Shown: positions 52,023 to 61,296 of the stretch, piece by piece
Numbering within the stretch: the first letter of the stretch is position 1
Layout of the letters: every line of letters starts with the position of its first letter
Assembly (NCBI GenBank): GCA_003105035.1
Contig: PQAL01000017.1
Span: forward strand, 47,566-111,565
Direction: 5' to 3'
DNA from: Anaerolineales bacterium
Lineage (GTDB): Bacteria > Chloroflexota > Anaerolineae > Anaerolineales > UBA4823
Length of the DNA stretch: 64,000 bases
Program-made: the position numbers and the translations under genes
Notes under the pieces: model-generated
What the model saw: the letters and a program-made list of their open reading frames with translations, nothing else
The model's database searches: none
Told to the model about the DNA's origin: nothing

Positions 52023-53228
52023 TTATTGCCAGGCGTCGGCGTCATAGGCTGGTAGCTCACAGCGTAACACAGTATCTCCACGCAGGCCCAGGGCATAACC
52101 GGCTTGCATGAGCTGGTGGATTTCACTCGTGCCTTCATAAATGATGGCACCGCGTGAATTACGCAAGAAGCGCTCGACATCATACTCGTCGCTATAACCA
52201 TATGCCCCATGGATTTGGATGGCTTCCGAAGCGGCGTTGAAGGATTCATCGGTGGCAAACCACTTCGCCAGGGAGGTTTCGCGTGTGTTCCGCAGGCCCT
52301 GATTCTTCATCCAACCGGCCCTTAAGTAAAGCAAGCGGGCCATTTCGTAAGACTGTACCATTTTCGCGATCTTCTGCTGGACGAGCTGGAATTTGGCAAT
52401 CTCACGTCCGAACGCCTTGCGATCTTTTGAATATTTAATGCTGGCTTCCAGGCTGGCACGGATCAGGCCTGTGGCACCTGACGCGACGGTGTACCGGCCG
52501 TTATCCAGGCAAGACATGGCGATCTTGAATCCTTCCCCCTCCTCGCCAATGCGATGATCTTCCGGCACACGCACATCCTGGAAGTTGATCCAGCCGGTGG
52601 AACCTGCCCGCATCCCCAGCTTACCATGCAAGTCGCCGGTAGTCACGCCCGGGCGGTTGAGCTCGACCAGGAAAGCCGATAATCCCTCGTGCGGGTCTTT
52701 TGCTTGCGAGTTGGTGCGGCCGACCCACAGGCAATGGTCGGCCTTGGTCGCCAGCGAAATCCACATCTTCTCGCCGTTGAGCACGTACTCCTCACCCTCC
52801 CGTCGAGCTGTACTGGTGATGGCGGCTACATCCGAGCCTGCCCCAGGTTCGGTCAGCCCGAAACAGGCAATCTTCTCGCCTTTCGCCTGAGGCACCAGGA
52901 AGCGCTGCTTCTGGTCTTCACTGGCCCATTGAAACAAGCCCAGGCTATTCAAGCCAATGTGCACAGAAAGCACTACCCGCAAGGTGCTATCCACAACCTC
53001 CAGCTCCTCGCAAGCCAGACCGAGTGAGATGTAATCCATCCCCTGGCCTCCATACCTGACCGGCAAGCAGATACCCAGGATGCCCAGCTGCCCCATGCGT
53101 GGCAGGATAAATGGAGCCATCTCCTGAGCCCGGTCGAATTCCTTAATAACTGGCGTTACTTCTTTTTGAGCAAAATCGCGTACCATCTGCTGAACCATGC
53201 GGTGTTCATCCGTGAGCGCGAAATCCAT
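52023..53228 (-). CDS. Acyl-CoA dehydrogenase
   Basis: FAD enzyme that introduces the alpha-beta double bond into an acyl-CoA. The N-terminal helical domain, beta-domain (IACFGLTEPGAGSDVAAI, EKMWISLATKADH) and C-terminal helices (IQIHGAYGYSDEYDVERFL) are all present. The catalytic glutamate lies in IYEGTSEIHQL, about residue 366, the position of short/medium-chain and branched-chain types. The 401 aa length is slightly long but usual. Monocistronic; a TATAAT at 53260-53265 may be its -10. Electron acceptor ETF genes are not nearby. Exact chain length unknown. Confidence 0.9.
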   Translation of the reverse strand: MDFALTDEHRMVQQMVRDFAQKEVTPVIKEFDRAQEMAPFILPRMGQLGILGICLPVRYGGQGMDYISLGLACEELEVVDSTLRVVLSVHIGLNSLGLFQWASEDQKQRFLVPQAKGEKIACFGLTEPGAGSDVAAITSTARREGEEYVLNGEKMWISLATKADHCLWVGRTNSQAKDPHEGLSAFLVELNRPGVTTGDLHGKLGMRAGSTGWINFQDVRVPEDHRIGEEGEGFKIAMSCLDNGRYTVASGATGLIRASLEASIKYSKDRKAFGREIAKFQLVQQKIAKMVQSYEMARLLYLRAGWMKNQGLRNTRETSLAKWFATDESFNAASEAIQIHGAYGYSDEYDVERFLRNSRGAIIYEGTSEIHQLMQAGYALGLRGDTVLRCELPAYDADAWQ

Positions 53229-53259
53229 AAATTGCCTCCAGAAAATGAGTGATACCTGA

Positions 53260-53265
53260 ATTATA
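53260..53265 (-). promoter_or_regulatory. Candidate -10 box of acyl-CoA dehydrogenase
   Basis: TATAAT on the minus strand about 32 bases before the ATG; a CTGGAGG SD lies between. No clear -35. Confidence 0.35.
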
Positions 53266-53373
53266 AATCATGCCGCTTATCTAATGCGTACAAGCTGAGA
53301 TTAATTAATCCAGCCAATTATGGATCTAGTGCTTAAACTTTTATTGAAGGATGAGTTGGCCCACCTTTTGCAC

Positions 53374-53379
53374 TATAAT
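53374..53379 (+). promoter_or_regulatory. -10 box of a probably leaderless TPR gene
   Basis: TATAAT ends five bases before tandem GTG start codons (53385 and 53388). No SD precedes them, so initiation on a leaderless mRNA is likely. Confidence 0.5.
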
Positions 53380-53384
53380 CAACC

Positions 53385-54830
53385 GTGGTGAAGACGAATC
53401 GCAACCTGCATATAGCCTTGCGTATCCTGCTGGTCAGTCTTTTAGTTGCCTGCCTAGGTCTGGGAGCAACCTCGCATGCTGCCAGTAAAGCCCTGGCTAA
53501 TGCATTCCAGTCAGCCAAAGCTGAAGATTGGCTGGGTGCCGCCTCGTACCTGAAATCAGCGTCGAATTATTACCCGTGGAGGCGTGAATTATTAATGACT
53601 GCCGGGAGATATGCCTTCCTGGGAGGGGATCCAAAAACAGCCATAAACTATCTTGAAATGCCTGGGATCAAGGACCAACTCGGCCCTGATGACCTAGTCC
53701 TGCTTGGAGAAGCATACCAACAGATTGGTGACCTGGCTAAAGCCGTCGATATATGGCAGGGACTAGCTGGGCAAGGTGCGTCACCCCAGGCACTGCAGCA
53801 TCTGGTTGACATTGGATTTCAACAAGGGGATTACATCGCTGCGCTCGAATCGCTGCTGGCTTTAACGCGGCTTAACCCCTCCGATGCGCATCTGCAATAC
53901 CAGGTTGGCTTGCTTTACGCCGCGACCGATCCACTCAAAGCCCTATCATTTTTAGCCACTGCGGCAGAAATTGACCCGTCGCTGGCGGAAAATTCCCGTA
54001 AATTACACGATGAAATACGCACAGCCAGCTTGTTTGACCAGCCTGCCTATACGCTGGTGTCATCCGGGCGCCAGCTGGGCGGTCTGGGTGAATGGCAACT
54101 GGCTGAACAGGCTTTCATGCGCGCCACCGAGGCTGACCCTGACTATCAAGATGCCTGGGCTTTCCTGGGTGAAGCCAGGCAGCAGGTGGACAAGTCTGAA
54201 GGTCAGAATGCCCCTGATAATGGCTTGGCGGAGCTGACCCAGGCACTCAAGCTGGATAGCAAGTCTGTACTCGCCAACTCCCTGATGGGATTGTACTGGG
54301 AACGCCAGCAAGACTATGCGCAGGCGCAAACCTACCTGGAACGGGCAGCTGCCCTCAGTCCAGAAGACCCATATATGTATGTTCAGCTGGGCAGCCTCCT
54401 TTCCAAAGCAGGTGATTTACCCGCTGGCCAGGCAAATTTACAGAAAGCAATCAGCCTTGCGCCAGAAAATCCGCTCTTTTACCGCCTGCTGGCCGAATTC
54501 GCCTTAGATAACCAGATCCAGATCCGAGAGCTGGCCTTGCCTGCGGGCCGCCAGGCGATGAAACTCGACCCACACAGCCCTGATTCGCTCGATTTAATGG
54601 CAAAAATCATGCTTGAGCTGTCAGACTATCACGCTGCCGAGCAATATGCCAGACAAGCCGTGGAAGTTAGTCCCGAGTATGCACCAGGTTATCTCCACCT
54701 GGGTATGGCCTATGTGTTTCTCAATCAACCTGACCTGGCTCGCAAATGGCTTGATCGGGCCCAGAAGGCAGACCCTGATTCCTGGGTGGCAACCCAGGCT
54801 ACTCGCATGCTCGACTATTACTTCCCATAG
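53385..54830 (+). CDS. Exported TPR-repeat protein
   Basis: A 481 aa protein with an N-terminal hydrophobic signal/anchor (residues 8-25, LRILLVSLLVACLGLGATS) and about ten tetratricopeptide repeats. Repeats are visible as EAYQQIGDLAKAVDIWQGL, GEWQLAEQAFMRATEADPDY and YAPGYLHLGMAYVFLNQPDL. The helical solenoid points to a scaffold for protein partners outside the membrane. No enzyme domain. Start GTG 53385 or 53388. The next genes, two lipoproteins, have their own promoter. Confidence 0.8.
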   Translation: MVKTNRNLHIALRILLVSLLVACLGLGATSHAASKALANAFQSAKAEDWLGAASYLKSASNYYPWRRELLMTAGRYAFLGGDPKTAINYLEMPGIKDQLGPDDLVLLGEAYQQIGDLAKAVDIWQGLAGQGASPQALQHLVDIGFQQGDYIAALESLLALTRLNPSDAHLQYQVGLLYAATDPLKALSFLATAAEIDPSLAENSRKLHDEIRTASLFDQPAYTLVSSGRQLGGLGEWQLAEQAFMRATEADPDYQDAWAFLGEARQQVDKSEGQNAPDNGLAELTQALKLDSKSVLANSLMGLYWERQQDYAQAQTYLERAAALSPEDPYMYVQLGSLLSKAGDLPAGQANLQKAISLAPENPLFYRLLAEFALDNQIQIRELALPAGRQAMKLDPHSPDSLDLMAKIMLELSDYHAAEQYARQAVEVSPEYAPGYLHLGMAYVFLNQPDLARKWLDRAQKADPDSWVATQATRMLDYYFP

Positions 54831-54893
54831 ATGCTCATCCACCTCACGGCTATCCCTCGCATCTATCAGAAGGGATATCTCAGCCTCAGATAA

Positions 54894-54902
54894 TGGTACA
54901 AT
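54894..54902 (+). promoter_or_regulatory. Extended -10 of the first lipoprotein gene
   Basis: TGGTACAAT, a TGn-extended -10, about 33 bases before the ATG with AGGAG in between. Confidence 0.4.
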
Positions 54903-54935
54903 CCATCCCAAAATGATACCTTAGGAGCCTTTTGA

Positions 54936-55586
54936 ATGAAATACATTGTCCGTTTAAGCATCATGATGATTATCATCACCATCCTATCCGCGTGTACCAG
55001 CACCAACAAGGTACTCTTCTCTGATGATTTTTCAAGATCCAACGGCAATTGGGATGAATACACCGATGACAACATGACTACCACCTATTATGAAAACGCC
55101 TATCGCATCCTGGTGAACCTGGAGAATTATGATGCCTGGGCTAACCCCGCTGACCTGAGCTTTACGGACGTGCAAGTCGAAGTAGATGCCACTAAAAATG
55201 GTGGACCCGACACGAATGACTACGGCATCATCTGCAGGTATAAAAGCACCGACAGCTATTATTACGGAGTGATTGCCTCGGATGGATATTACGGCATCTA
55301 TAAGAAAACAGCCGAAGGCGGTAAGCAGCTAGGTATGGGAGGAGAACAATTTACAGATAAAATAACAACCGGGGCAGTTACAAACCATATCCGCTTCGAT
55401 TGTGTTGGTTCTACCCTGTCGTTATACGTCAACGGCAACCTGATCGACCAGCAGACAGACAGCAGTTACACGGACGGCAATGTAGGGTTGATCGCTGGAA
55501 GTTACACCCAGTCTGGCGTCGATATCCTCTTCGATAATTTTATTGTGTACCAACCAACCCCTGCCCAACAGCAATCAGGTAATTAA
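54936..55586 (+). CDS. Lipoprotein with concanavalin-like (DUF1080-type) domain, copy 1
   Basis: A 216 aa lipoprotein: signal peptide with lipobox ILSACTS (mature Cys20), then one beta-sandwich domain. The order of segments (LFSDDFSRSNGNWDEY, VEVDATKNGGPDTNDYGI, HIRFDCVGSTLSLYVNG, NVGLIAGSY, ILFDNFIVYQP) fits the LamG/DUF1080-like glycan-binding fold by style. The first Cys would be lipidated after LspA cleavage. Function unknown; carbohydrate binding is a guess. The next gene is a close paralogue 47 bases away. Confidence 0.75.
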   Translation: MKYIVRLSIMMIIITILSACTSTNKVLFSDDFSRSNGNWDEYTDDNMTTTYYENAYRILVNLENYDAWANPADLSFTDVQVEVDATKNGGPDTNDYGIICRYKSTDSYYYGVIASDGYYGIYKKTAEGGKQLGMGGEQFTDKITTGAVTNHIRFDCVGSTLSLYVNGNLIDQQTDSSYTDGNVGLIAGSYTQSGVDILFDNFIVYQPTPAQQQSGN

Positions 55587-55633
55587 TCGTCAATCAACCC
55601 TATGTCAACCAGCGGCTTTATCCTCAAACGCCC

Positions 55634-56266
55634 ATGCGGCTTCTCACTATTTGCCTGATCCTGGCCATAGCCAGCATGGCGTGCGTTTTTCCGTTCACGC
55701 AATCTACTGCGGAAGACATCTTGTTTTATGATTACTTTGCGGATACGAGTAATAATTGGGATCAGGCATCAGATGATACCGCCTCCACAGATTATTACGC
55801 TGATGCCTATCGAATCATCATAAACGTGACCAATTACGAGGCATGGGCTAACCCGGGCAATAAGAGCTTTTCCGACACCAGCATTGAGGTGGATGCTACC
55901 AAGAACTCTGGCCCGGATGATAACGACTTCGGTGTCATCTGCCGGTATTCCAATGTAGACCAGTTTTATTATGCGATCATCAGCAGTGATGGCTATTATG
56001 CCATCATGAAGATGACTGACAACGGTTCCGAGTCGATCGGTGCTGGAAGCATGTTGGAAAGTGACAAGATCATCCAGGGGGCCACAACCAACCATATCCG
56101 CTTTGACTGCGTTGGCTCCACACTCACTCTCTACATAAACCGCTACCTGGTTGACCAACAGATCGATATAGACTACACCAGTGGAAATGTTGGCCTCATC
56201 GCTGGTACGTTCGAAACCCCGGGGACAGATATCTTGTTTGACAATTTCATCGTTTATAAACCTTGA
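55634..56266 (+). CDS. Lipoprotein with concanavalin-like (DUF1080-type) domain, copy 2
   Basis: Paralogue of the preceding gene with the same segments in the same order (ILFYDYFADTSNNWDQ, VDATKNSGPDDNDFGVICRY, NHIRFDCVGSTLTLYINRY, NVGLIAGTF, DILFDNFIVYKP). The lipobox is IASMACVF, so it is also a lipoprotein. At 210 aa it is complete. The two copies differ most in the signal peptide and in the central loops, so the duplication is not very recent. Confidence 0.75.
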   Translation: MRLLTICLILAIASMACVFPFTQSTAEDILFYDYFADTSNNWDQASDDTASTDYYADAYRIIINVTNYEAWANPGNKSFSDTSIEVDATKNSGPDDNDFGVICRYSNVDQFYYAIISSDGYYAIMKMTDNGSESIGAGSMLESDKIIQGATTNHIRFDCVGSTLTLYINRYLVDQQIDIDYTSGNVGLIAGTFETPGTDILFDNFIVYKP

Positions 56267-56388
56267 ACTGTAAAACCGGACCTACCAGATCACCTTCATC
56301 ACTAGGTGCATTCCAATATGTTGGAAATTTTCGCAACGCTGTATCACAGTGCCGGAGATATGGTTCAACGAGAAATTGACATGAGACC

Positions 56389-57669
56389 ATGAAGATATTC
56401 CTAGACATGGTCGGGTGCCGTTTGAACCAAAGCGAGCTCGAATCCTATGCACGGCAACTTCGCCTGGCTGGCCACACCTTAGCCCCTAATGCTGAATCAG
56501 CCGATATGGTTATCATCAACACCTGTATGGTGACGTCTGCGGCAGCCTCTGACTCGCGCCAAAAAATCCGCCAGGCAGCCCATGCGGGGAATGATTGCAT
56601 CGTTGTCACGGGTTGTCTGGCAACACTCGATCCACAGGAAGTCACCAGCCTGCCGGGAGTCGTCAGGCTGGTTGATAATTTCAGAAAAGACGATCTGGTT
56701 TCCCAGCTGTTTAATATACCCCCGGCGACATTCGTGGACCGATTTATCCAACGCGAACCCATCCCAGGCACTCGCCTGCGCACACGGGCATTTATCAAGG
56801 TTCAGGATGGCTGCGATAATTATTGTACCTATTGCATCACCCGCCTTGCCAGGGGGTCCAGCCGGAGTCGCCCGGTTCAGGAAATTTTCGCCGATATCCA
56901 GGCTGCATTGGATGGCGGTGCTCAGGAGATTGTCCTCACCGGTGTACACTTGGGATCATGGGGGTATGATTTTGAAAAACCCGCTCACCTGAAGGACCTG
57001 ATTCGGAAGATCCTCGATGAAACCCACGTCCCGCGACTACACCTGTCCTCACTCGAGCCATGGGATTTATCGGCTGAATTTTTTCATTTGTGGTCAGATG
57101 ACCGCCTTTGCCGCCACCTGCACCTACCCCTCCAATCTGGCTGCGCGAGTACATTAAAGCGCATGGGGCGTAAGATCAATCCCCAGGCATATTCCGAGCT
57201 TGTCCACCAGGCTCGCCAGGCAGTGCCGGGCATCGCCATTACCACCGACATCATCACTGGTTTCCCCGGTGAGAGCGAGAATGAGTTTAGCGAAAGCTTA
57301 CATTTCGTTGACGAGTTGAAATTTGCTGGTGGTCACGTATTCACATATTCCCCCAGGCCTGGCACAGCGGCTGCTGGCTTGCCAGATCAGGTTCCCATAA
57401 AATTTGCTAAGGAGAGAAATGTGCTCATGCGTAAGGTGCTCCAAGAAGGCGCATCGGAATTCTGCGCTCAGCATCTTGGACAAGTGGTATCGGTGTTGTG
57501 GGAGAAGGCTACCCCAATCAGTGAGGAGCGATGGCAATTGAGCGGGTTATCTGACAACTACCTCCGAGTTCATGCCGCTCACAATGCGCCTACCACGAAC
57601 CTGATCATGAAGGTCAAAGTTGTTGGGATTGAACAGCAAGGCCTCAGCGGAGAAATCCTCCCAGCTTGA
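56389..57669 (+). CDS. mtaB: tRNA t6A37 methylthiotransferase MtaB
   Basis: Radical-SAM enzyme that converts t6A37 into ms2t6A37. N-terminal UPF0004 cysteines are Cys10 (GCRLNQSELE), NTCMVTSAAAS and VTGCLATLDP. The radical-SAM triad is Cys142, Cys146, Cys149 in GCDNYCTYC, and a TRAM domain ends the chain. At 426 aa it is a typical MtaB rather than MiaB, by the short N-terminus and GCRLNQ signature. It modifies the product of tsaC/tsaD, both within the window. No SD is close to the start. Confidence 0.9.
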   Translation: MKIFLDMVGCRLNQSELESYARQLRLAGHTLAPNAESADMVIINTCMVTSAAASDSRQKIRQAAHAGNDCIVVTGCLATLDPQEVTSLPGVVRLVDNFRKDDLVSQLFNIPPATFVDRFIQREPIPGTRLRTRAFIKVQDGCDNYCTYCITRLARGSSRSRPVQEIFADIQAALDGGAQEIVLTGVHLGSWGYDFEKPAHLKDLIRKILDETHVPRLHLSSLEPWDLSAEFFHLWSDDRLCRHLHLPLQSGCASTLKRMGRKINPQAYSELVHQARQAVPGIAITTDIITGFPGESENEFSESLHFVDELKFAGGHVFTYSPRPGTAAAGLPDQVPIKFAKERNVLMRKVLQEGASEFCAQHLGQVVSVLWEKATPISEERWQLSGLSDNYLRVHAAHNAPTTNLIMKVKVVGIEQQGLSGEILPA

Positions 57670-57695
57670 ACAGAAGCAGGGCAGATAAGATACGA

Positions 57696-57701
57696 TATAA
57701 T
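57696..57701 (+). promoter_or_regulatory. -10 box upstream of yqeY
   Basis: TATAAT 41 bases before the yqeY ATG. It could drive yqeY, the 7TM-HD gene, ybeY and dgkA. No strong -35. Confidence 0.4.
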
Positions 57702-57742
57702 CAATCCGTAAATCATAGCGTATTACGCGAAAGAAGTTATCC

Positions 57743-58186
57743 ATGGACCTGAAAACCACGCTCCAAACAGACCTTAAAGATGCCATGCGCAAAGGGCAGG
57801 AAACCCGTAAGAGCACACTACGTATGGCATTAACTTCCATTCAGCTTGCTGAAGTCGAGAAAGACAGCCATATGGACGAAGCTGCCTACCTGGCGATTAT
57901 CCAAAAAGAAGTCAAGTCCCGCCGCGAATCGATCGAGGATGCGAATCGCGCCAATCGCCCCGAATTGGTCACCCAGGCGGAAGAGGAGATCAAGGTGCTG
58001 CAAGCCTACCTGCCCCCCGCATTCAATCCCGAAGAGCTGGATAGCCTGGTAAAGGCAGCTATCGTTGAAGCTGACGCTAATTCGATTCGCGATATGGGCA
58101 AGGTGATGAAAATACTCAAACCGCAGTTGCAAGGCCGGGCAACCAACGATGAAGCCAGCCAGGCTGTAAAGAGGCTGTTACAGTAA
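57743..58186 (+). CDS. yqeY: GatB/YqeY domain protein
   Basis: A 147 aa protein of the YqeY family, related to the tail domain of GatB. The whole chain is the domain (LKDAMRKGQETRKSTLRMAL, IEDANRANRPELV, VLQAYLPPAFNPEEL, DMGKVMKILKP). The function is not well defined; a tRNA-related role is assumed from the GatB tail. The 7TM-HD gene starts five bases after its stop, a widely conserved neighbour. Confidence 0.9.
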   Translation: MDLKTTLQTDLKDAMRKGQETRKSTLRMALTSIQLAEVEKDSHMDEAAYLAIIQKEVKSRRESIEDANRANRPELVTQAEEEIKVLQAYLPPAFNPEELDSLVKAAIVEADANSIRDMGKVMKILKPQLQGRATNDEASQAVKRLLQ

Positions 58187-58191
58187 AAAAA

Positions 58192-60351
58192 GTGCCTGCA
58201 ATAAAATTTACCCGGCGGACGTTTTTCCTGGGGCTGATATTCCTGCTTTTTGGTGGGTTTATCATGGCAGCGCTATTAGTCCCAGTCTTGAAGGACCTCT
58301 ATGAGCCACCACTCCAGGTCGGTGATGTAGCCCCGGTCGATATCCACGCGCCTACTACATTATCATACCCCAGCCAGATACTCACCCAACGGGAGCAGGA
58401 GGCTGCCGCCGATCAGGTTCCGGCCATTTATTCACCAGCAGATACCAATATCGCCCGGAAACAACTCGAACAGTTGCGCAACACCATCGCCTATATCTCA
58501 AATATCCGGGCCGATAGCTTGGCTACCCAGGAGCAAAAGATTAGCGATCTGACGGCCATCGAGGATGCTCAGCTCAATCGCGACCTGATCATTGCCATCT
58601 TATCCCTGAGCGGCTCGCGTTGGACTGCTGTCTCGCAGGAAGCTGCCAACGTCTTGGATCAGGTGATGCGCGAGCCAATCCGTGAAAGCCAGTTGCTGAC
58701 TGTTTACCAAAAAGTCCCCAGACTGGTCAGCTTATCATTTCCGGAAGACCAATCTAGCATTATTACCGCGCTGGTTCAGGCGTTTATCGTCCCCAACAGT
58801 CTTTATGACGCAGAGCAAACCGAGGCTGCCAGCCAACAAGCCCGCCTTGAGGTCCAACCTGTAACTCGCACGTATAGGACCAATGAAATCATTATCCAGG
58901 CAGGCAAAGTAATCTCACCGACCGATTATGAAGCCCTCCAGCAGTATGGGTTGGCCCAACCGCAAAATCGCTGGCCAGATGTCATCAGCTCAATCGGGCT
59001 CACATTAATCACAGCGGCAATCTTCATATACTACTATCGGGCGCATCCCCAGGTTTTCAATGGCAGTTTGGGCCTAAGAAGACTGACGTTGATCATCACC
59101 CTTTTTATGCTTTTCTTGATCATTGCGCGTATTGTAATCCCTGGCCACGCCGTGATCCCGTATGTTTATCCGGTTATGGGTTATGCCCTGACCATTGCCA
59201 CTTTGTTCTCCTCCGAGCTGGCGATCATCACGGTCATCCCATTAGCCTATATGATCCCTTACGGCCTGCCAGATGCCCAGGTTCTCACCCTTTACTATCT
59301 CTTGGGGAGTCTCTTCGGAATCTTCGTTGTACGCAAAGGTCAAAGGCTGACCTCTTTCTTCTGGGCTGGAGCAGCTGTCGCAATTTCGGGAGCCGTGGTT
59401 GCCATTGCCTACCGCATTATCCAACCTACAGCTGATTGGGTGGGTATTGCCACCCTTGCCCTCGCAGCACTCATCAATGGCATCGCCTCGGCCAGCATCG
59501 GATTGATCTTCCATTACTACCTGTCGCCTCTCCTGGGAATGATCTCCCATCTGCAGCTGATCGAGCTCTCACGGCCTGACCACCCCCTCCAACAGCTATT
59601 ATTACGGAACGCCCCAGGCACCTATCAGCATAGCCTGCAGCTGGCAAACCTGGTGGAACAAGCTGCTGAGACAATTAATGGAGAGGCAGCTTTGGCGCGC
59701 GTAGGTGCACTGTATCACGATATTGGAAAGATCCTGAATCCGTTTTTCTTCATTGAAAACCAACCCTCCGGCAACATCAATACGCACAACGACTTGGATC
59801 CTGAGACGAGTGCAGCCACCATCATCCGGCATGTCAGCGATGGCCTGGAGCTGGGTCGAAAATATCACCTGCCCAAACAGCTGCTAGACTTCATTGGCCA
59901 GCACCACGGCACCACGATCACTCGTTACCAGTACACGCGCGCCCTCGAGCTGGCCGGGATGGACAAGACTGCGGTCGATATCGAGAAATTCCGTTACCCA
60001 GGACCCCGCCCCAGCACGCGCGAGATTGCCATGCTCATGCTGGCCGACACCTGTGAAGCACGTATGCGTGCAGAACGACCCAAAGATGAAGAAGCCTTGC
60101 ACGAACTGATTAAAAGCGTGATCAAGGATAAGCTTGATCTTGGTGAGCTGGACGACACCCAGTTGACCCTAAAAGACCTGGAGGAGATCGCTGATTCCTT
60201 TACATCCACGCTAAGAGGTGTATATCACCCACGTATCCAGTATCCAAAATCGGATAATGATGAAAAAACCAGGCCGGTAAATTATCGCCTCCCCGATGGT
60301 GACACACCCCCCCTCCCGGTTGACACTGGAACATCCTCCCAACACACCTAG
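58192..60351 (+). CDS. 7TM-HD phosphohydrolase (PgpH/YqfF family)
   Basis: Membrane phosphohydrolase; the characterised Listeria member PgpH hydrolyses c-di-AMP. An extracytoplasmic 7TMR-HDED domain fills about residues 40-265 after a first helix, seven helices lie at about 265-480, and a cytosolic HD domain follows. The HD motif is YHDIGK (His509-Asp510), with THNDLDPETSAATIIRHV and IGQHHGTT contributing metal ligands. At 719 aa it is normal. Start GTG 58192. c-di-AMP as substrate is inferred from family. It leads into ybeY, 22 bases after its stop. Confidence 0.88.
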   Translation: MPAIKFTRRTFFLGLIFLLFGGFIMAALLVPVLKDLYEPPLQVGDVAPVDIHAPTTLSYPSQILTQREQEAAADQVPAIYSPADTNIARKQLEQLRNTIAYISNIRADSLATQEQKISDLTAIEDAQLNRDLIIAILSLSGSRWTAVSQEAANVLDQVMREPIRESQLLTVYQKVPRLVSLSFPEDQSSIITALVQAFIVPNSLYDAEQTEAASQQARLEVQPVTRTYRTNEIIIQAGKVISPTDYEALQQYGLAQPQNRWPDVISSIGLTLITAAIFIYYYRAHPQVFNGSLGLRRLTLIITLFMLFLIIARIVIPGHAVIPYVYPVMGYALTIATLFSSELAIITVIPLAYMIPYGLPDAQVLTLYYLLGSLFGIFVVRKGQRLTSFFWAGAAVAISGAVVAIAYRIIQPTADWVGIATLALAALINGIASASIGLIFHYYLSPLLGMISHLQLIELSRPDHPLQQLLLRNAPGTYQHSLQLANLVEQAAETINGEAALARVGALYHDIGKILNPFFFIENQPSGNINTHNDLDPETSAATIIRHVSDGLELGRKYHLPKQLLDFIGQHHGTTITRYQYTRALELAGMDKTAVDIEKFRYPGPRPSTREIAMLMLADTCEARMRAERPKDEEALHELIKSVIKDKLDLGELDDTQLTLKDLEEIADSFTSTLRGVYHPRIQYPKSDNDEKTRPVNYRLPDGDTPPLPVDTGTSSQHT

Positions 60352-60373
60352 CCCTCCACAAGAAGAAGGAATT

Positions 60374-60826
60374 ATGGTCACGCTTCAGGTGAAACGGAAC
60401 ATCAGGCTCCTGGTCGAAAAATCTAAATTGCTGCAAGCCGCCCAATTGACCCTGGATATGGCTGAACTTGCTCAAAAAGCGGAGCTGGGCATTGTCATTG
60501 GAAATGATGAATTCATTCGCAGCCTTAATAAAAAATACAGGCAGGTCGATGCACCAACGGATGTGCTCTCTTTCACTGCGGGTGAAGTGGACCCTGATAC
60601 ATCCGATTTATACCTGGGAGATGTGGTGATCTCGCTGCCGCGCGCCCAGGAACAAGCCAACACGGGGGGGCATTTGCTGGTAGAGGAGCTACAGTTGCTA
60701 GTGGTGCATGGCTCCCTGCACCTGCTGGGTTATGACCACGTAGAGGCGAGCGAGAAGAATAAAATGCAAGCTGCCCAGGATAAGATCCTGGGTGAGCTGG
60801 GTGTACGAGCAATCGGGAAATTATAG
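60374..60826 (+). CDS. ybeY: Endoribonuclease YbeY
   Basis: Metal-dependent RNase for 16S rRNA 3' end maturation and ribosome quality control. The metal motif HGSLHLLGYDHVEAS holds three His, and the N-terminal half has LNKKYRQVDAPTDVLSF. The start is set at 60374, three bases after AAGGA; a longer frame from 60296 overlaps the 7TM-HD gene. At 150 aa it is normal. dgkA starts two bases after its stop. Confidence 0.92.
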   Translation: MVTLQVKRNIRLLVEKSKLLQAAQLTLDMAELAQKAELGIVIGNDEFIRSLNKKYRQVDAPTDVLSFTAGEVDPDTSDLYLGDVVISLPRAQEQANTGGHLLVEELQLLVVHGSLHLLGYDHVEASEKNKMQAAQDKILGELGVRAIGKL

Positions 60827-60828
60827 CT

Positions 60829-61224
60829 ATGGCTGGCCAGCCACCTGGTTTTTTACGCTCGCGCCTCAAGGCGTTTGGTTATGCCTTTTCTGGATGGTGG
60901 TATGTCATCCGGACCCAACGCAATGCCTGGATACACATGCTGGTCAGTATTGCGGTGGTATTGTTATCTCTGCTCTTGCAAATTTCTGCAAATGGCTGGG
61001 CATTGATCATCCTGGCGATTGCCCTGGTGTGGATCGCTGAGTTTCTCAACACCGCCCTTGAAGCCGTGGTGGATTTAGCCAGCAACCGCCAGGACCATGA
61101 GCTAGCCAGGGTGGGCAAAGACGTAGGTGCGGCAGCCGTATTGATTGCAGCCATTGCCAGCGTCATCATCGGCTTGCTTGTACTGGGTCCCCCCTTATTG
61201 GCAATGATCAATTCACACTTTTAA
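60829..61224 (+). CDS. dgkA: Diacylglycerol/undecaprenol kinase (DgkA family)
   Basis: Small three-helix membrane kinase; in Gram-positive-like bacteria the substrate is usually undecaprenol, giving the carrier lipid for cell-wall synthesis. Motifs: RTQRNAWIHMLVSIAVV, AEFLNTALEAVVDLASN (catalytic Glu) and KDVGAAAVLIAAIASV. At 131 aa it is normal. The order 7TM-HD-ybeY-dgkA is conserved in Firmicutes. Confidence 0.9.
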   Translation: MAGQPPGFLRSRLKAFGYAFSGWWYVIRTQRNAWIHMLVSIAVVLLSLLLQISANGWALIILAIALVWIAEFLNTALEAVVDLASNRQDHELARVGKDVGAAAVLIAAIASVIIGLLVLGPPLLAMINSHF

Positions 61225-61267
61225 CATTTTCATAATCACGGTTTCGAATATATATAGTATTTATCAA

Positions 61268-61273
61268 TATAAT
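61268..61273 (+). promoter_or_regulatory. -10 box upstream of the endonuclease-IV-like gene
   Basis: TATAAT 23 bases before the ATG, followed by the SD GGAGG. The upstream region is very AT-rich. Confidence 0.35.
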
Positions 61274-61296
61274 CAAGGTAATCACCGGAGGTGGGT

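Noticed and set aside
56315..56335. TTCCAA-TATG-TTGGAA palindrome before mtaB
   Set aside because: Only six pairs and followed by a short ATTTTC; too weak for a terminator or operator call.
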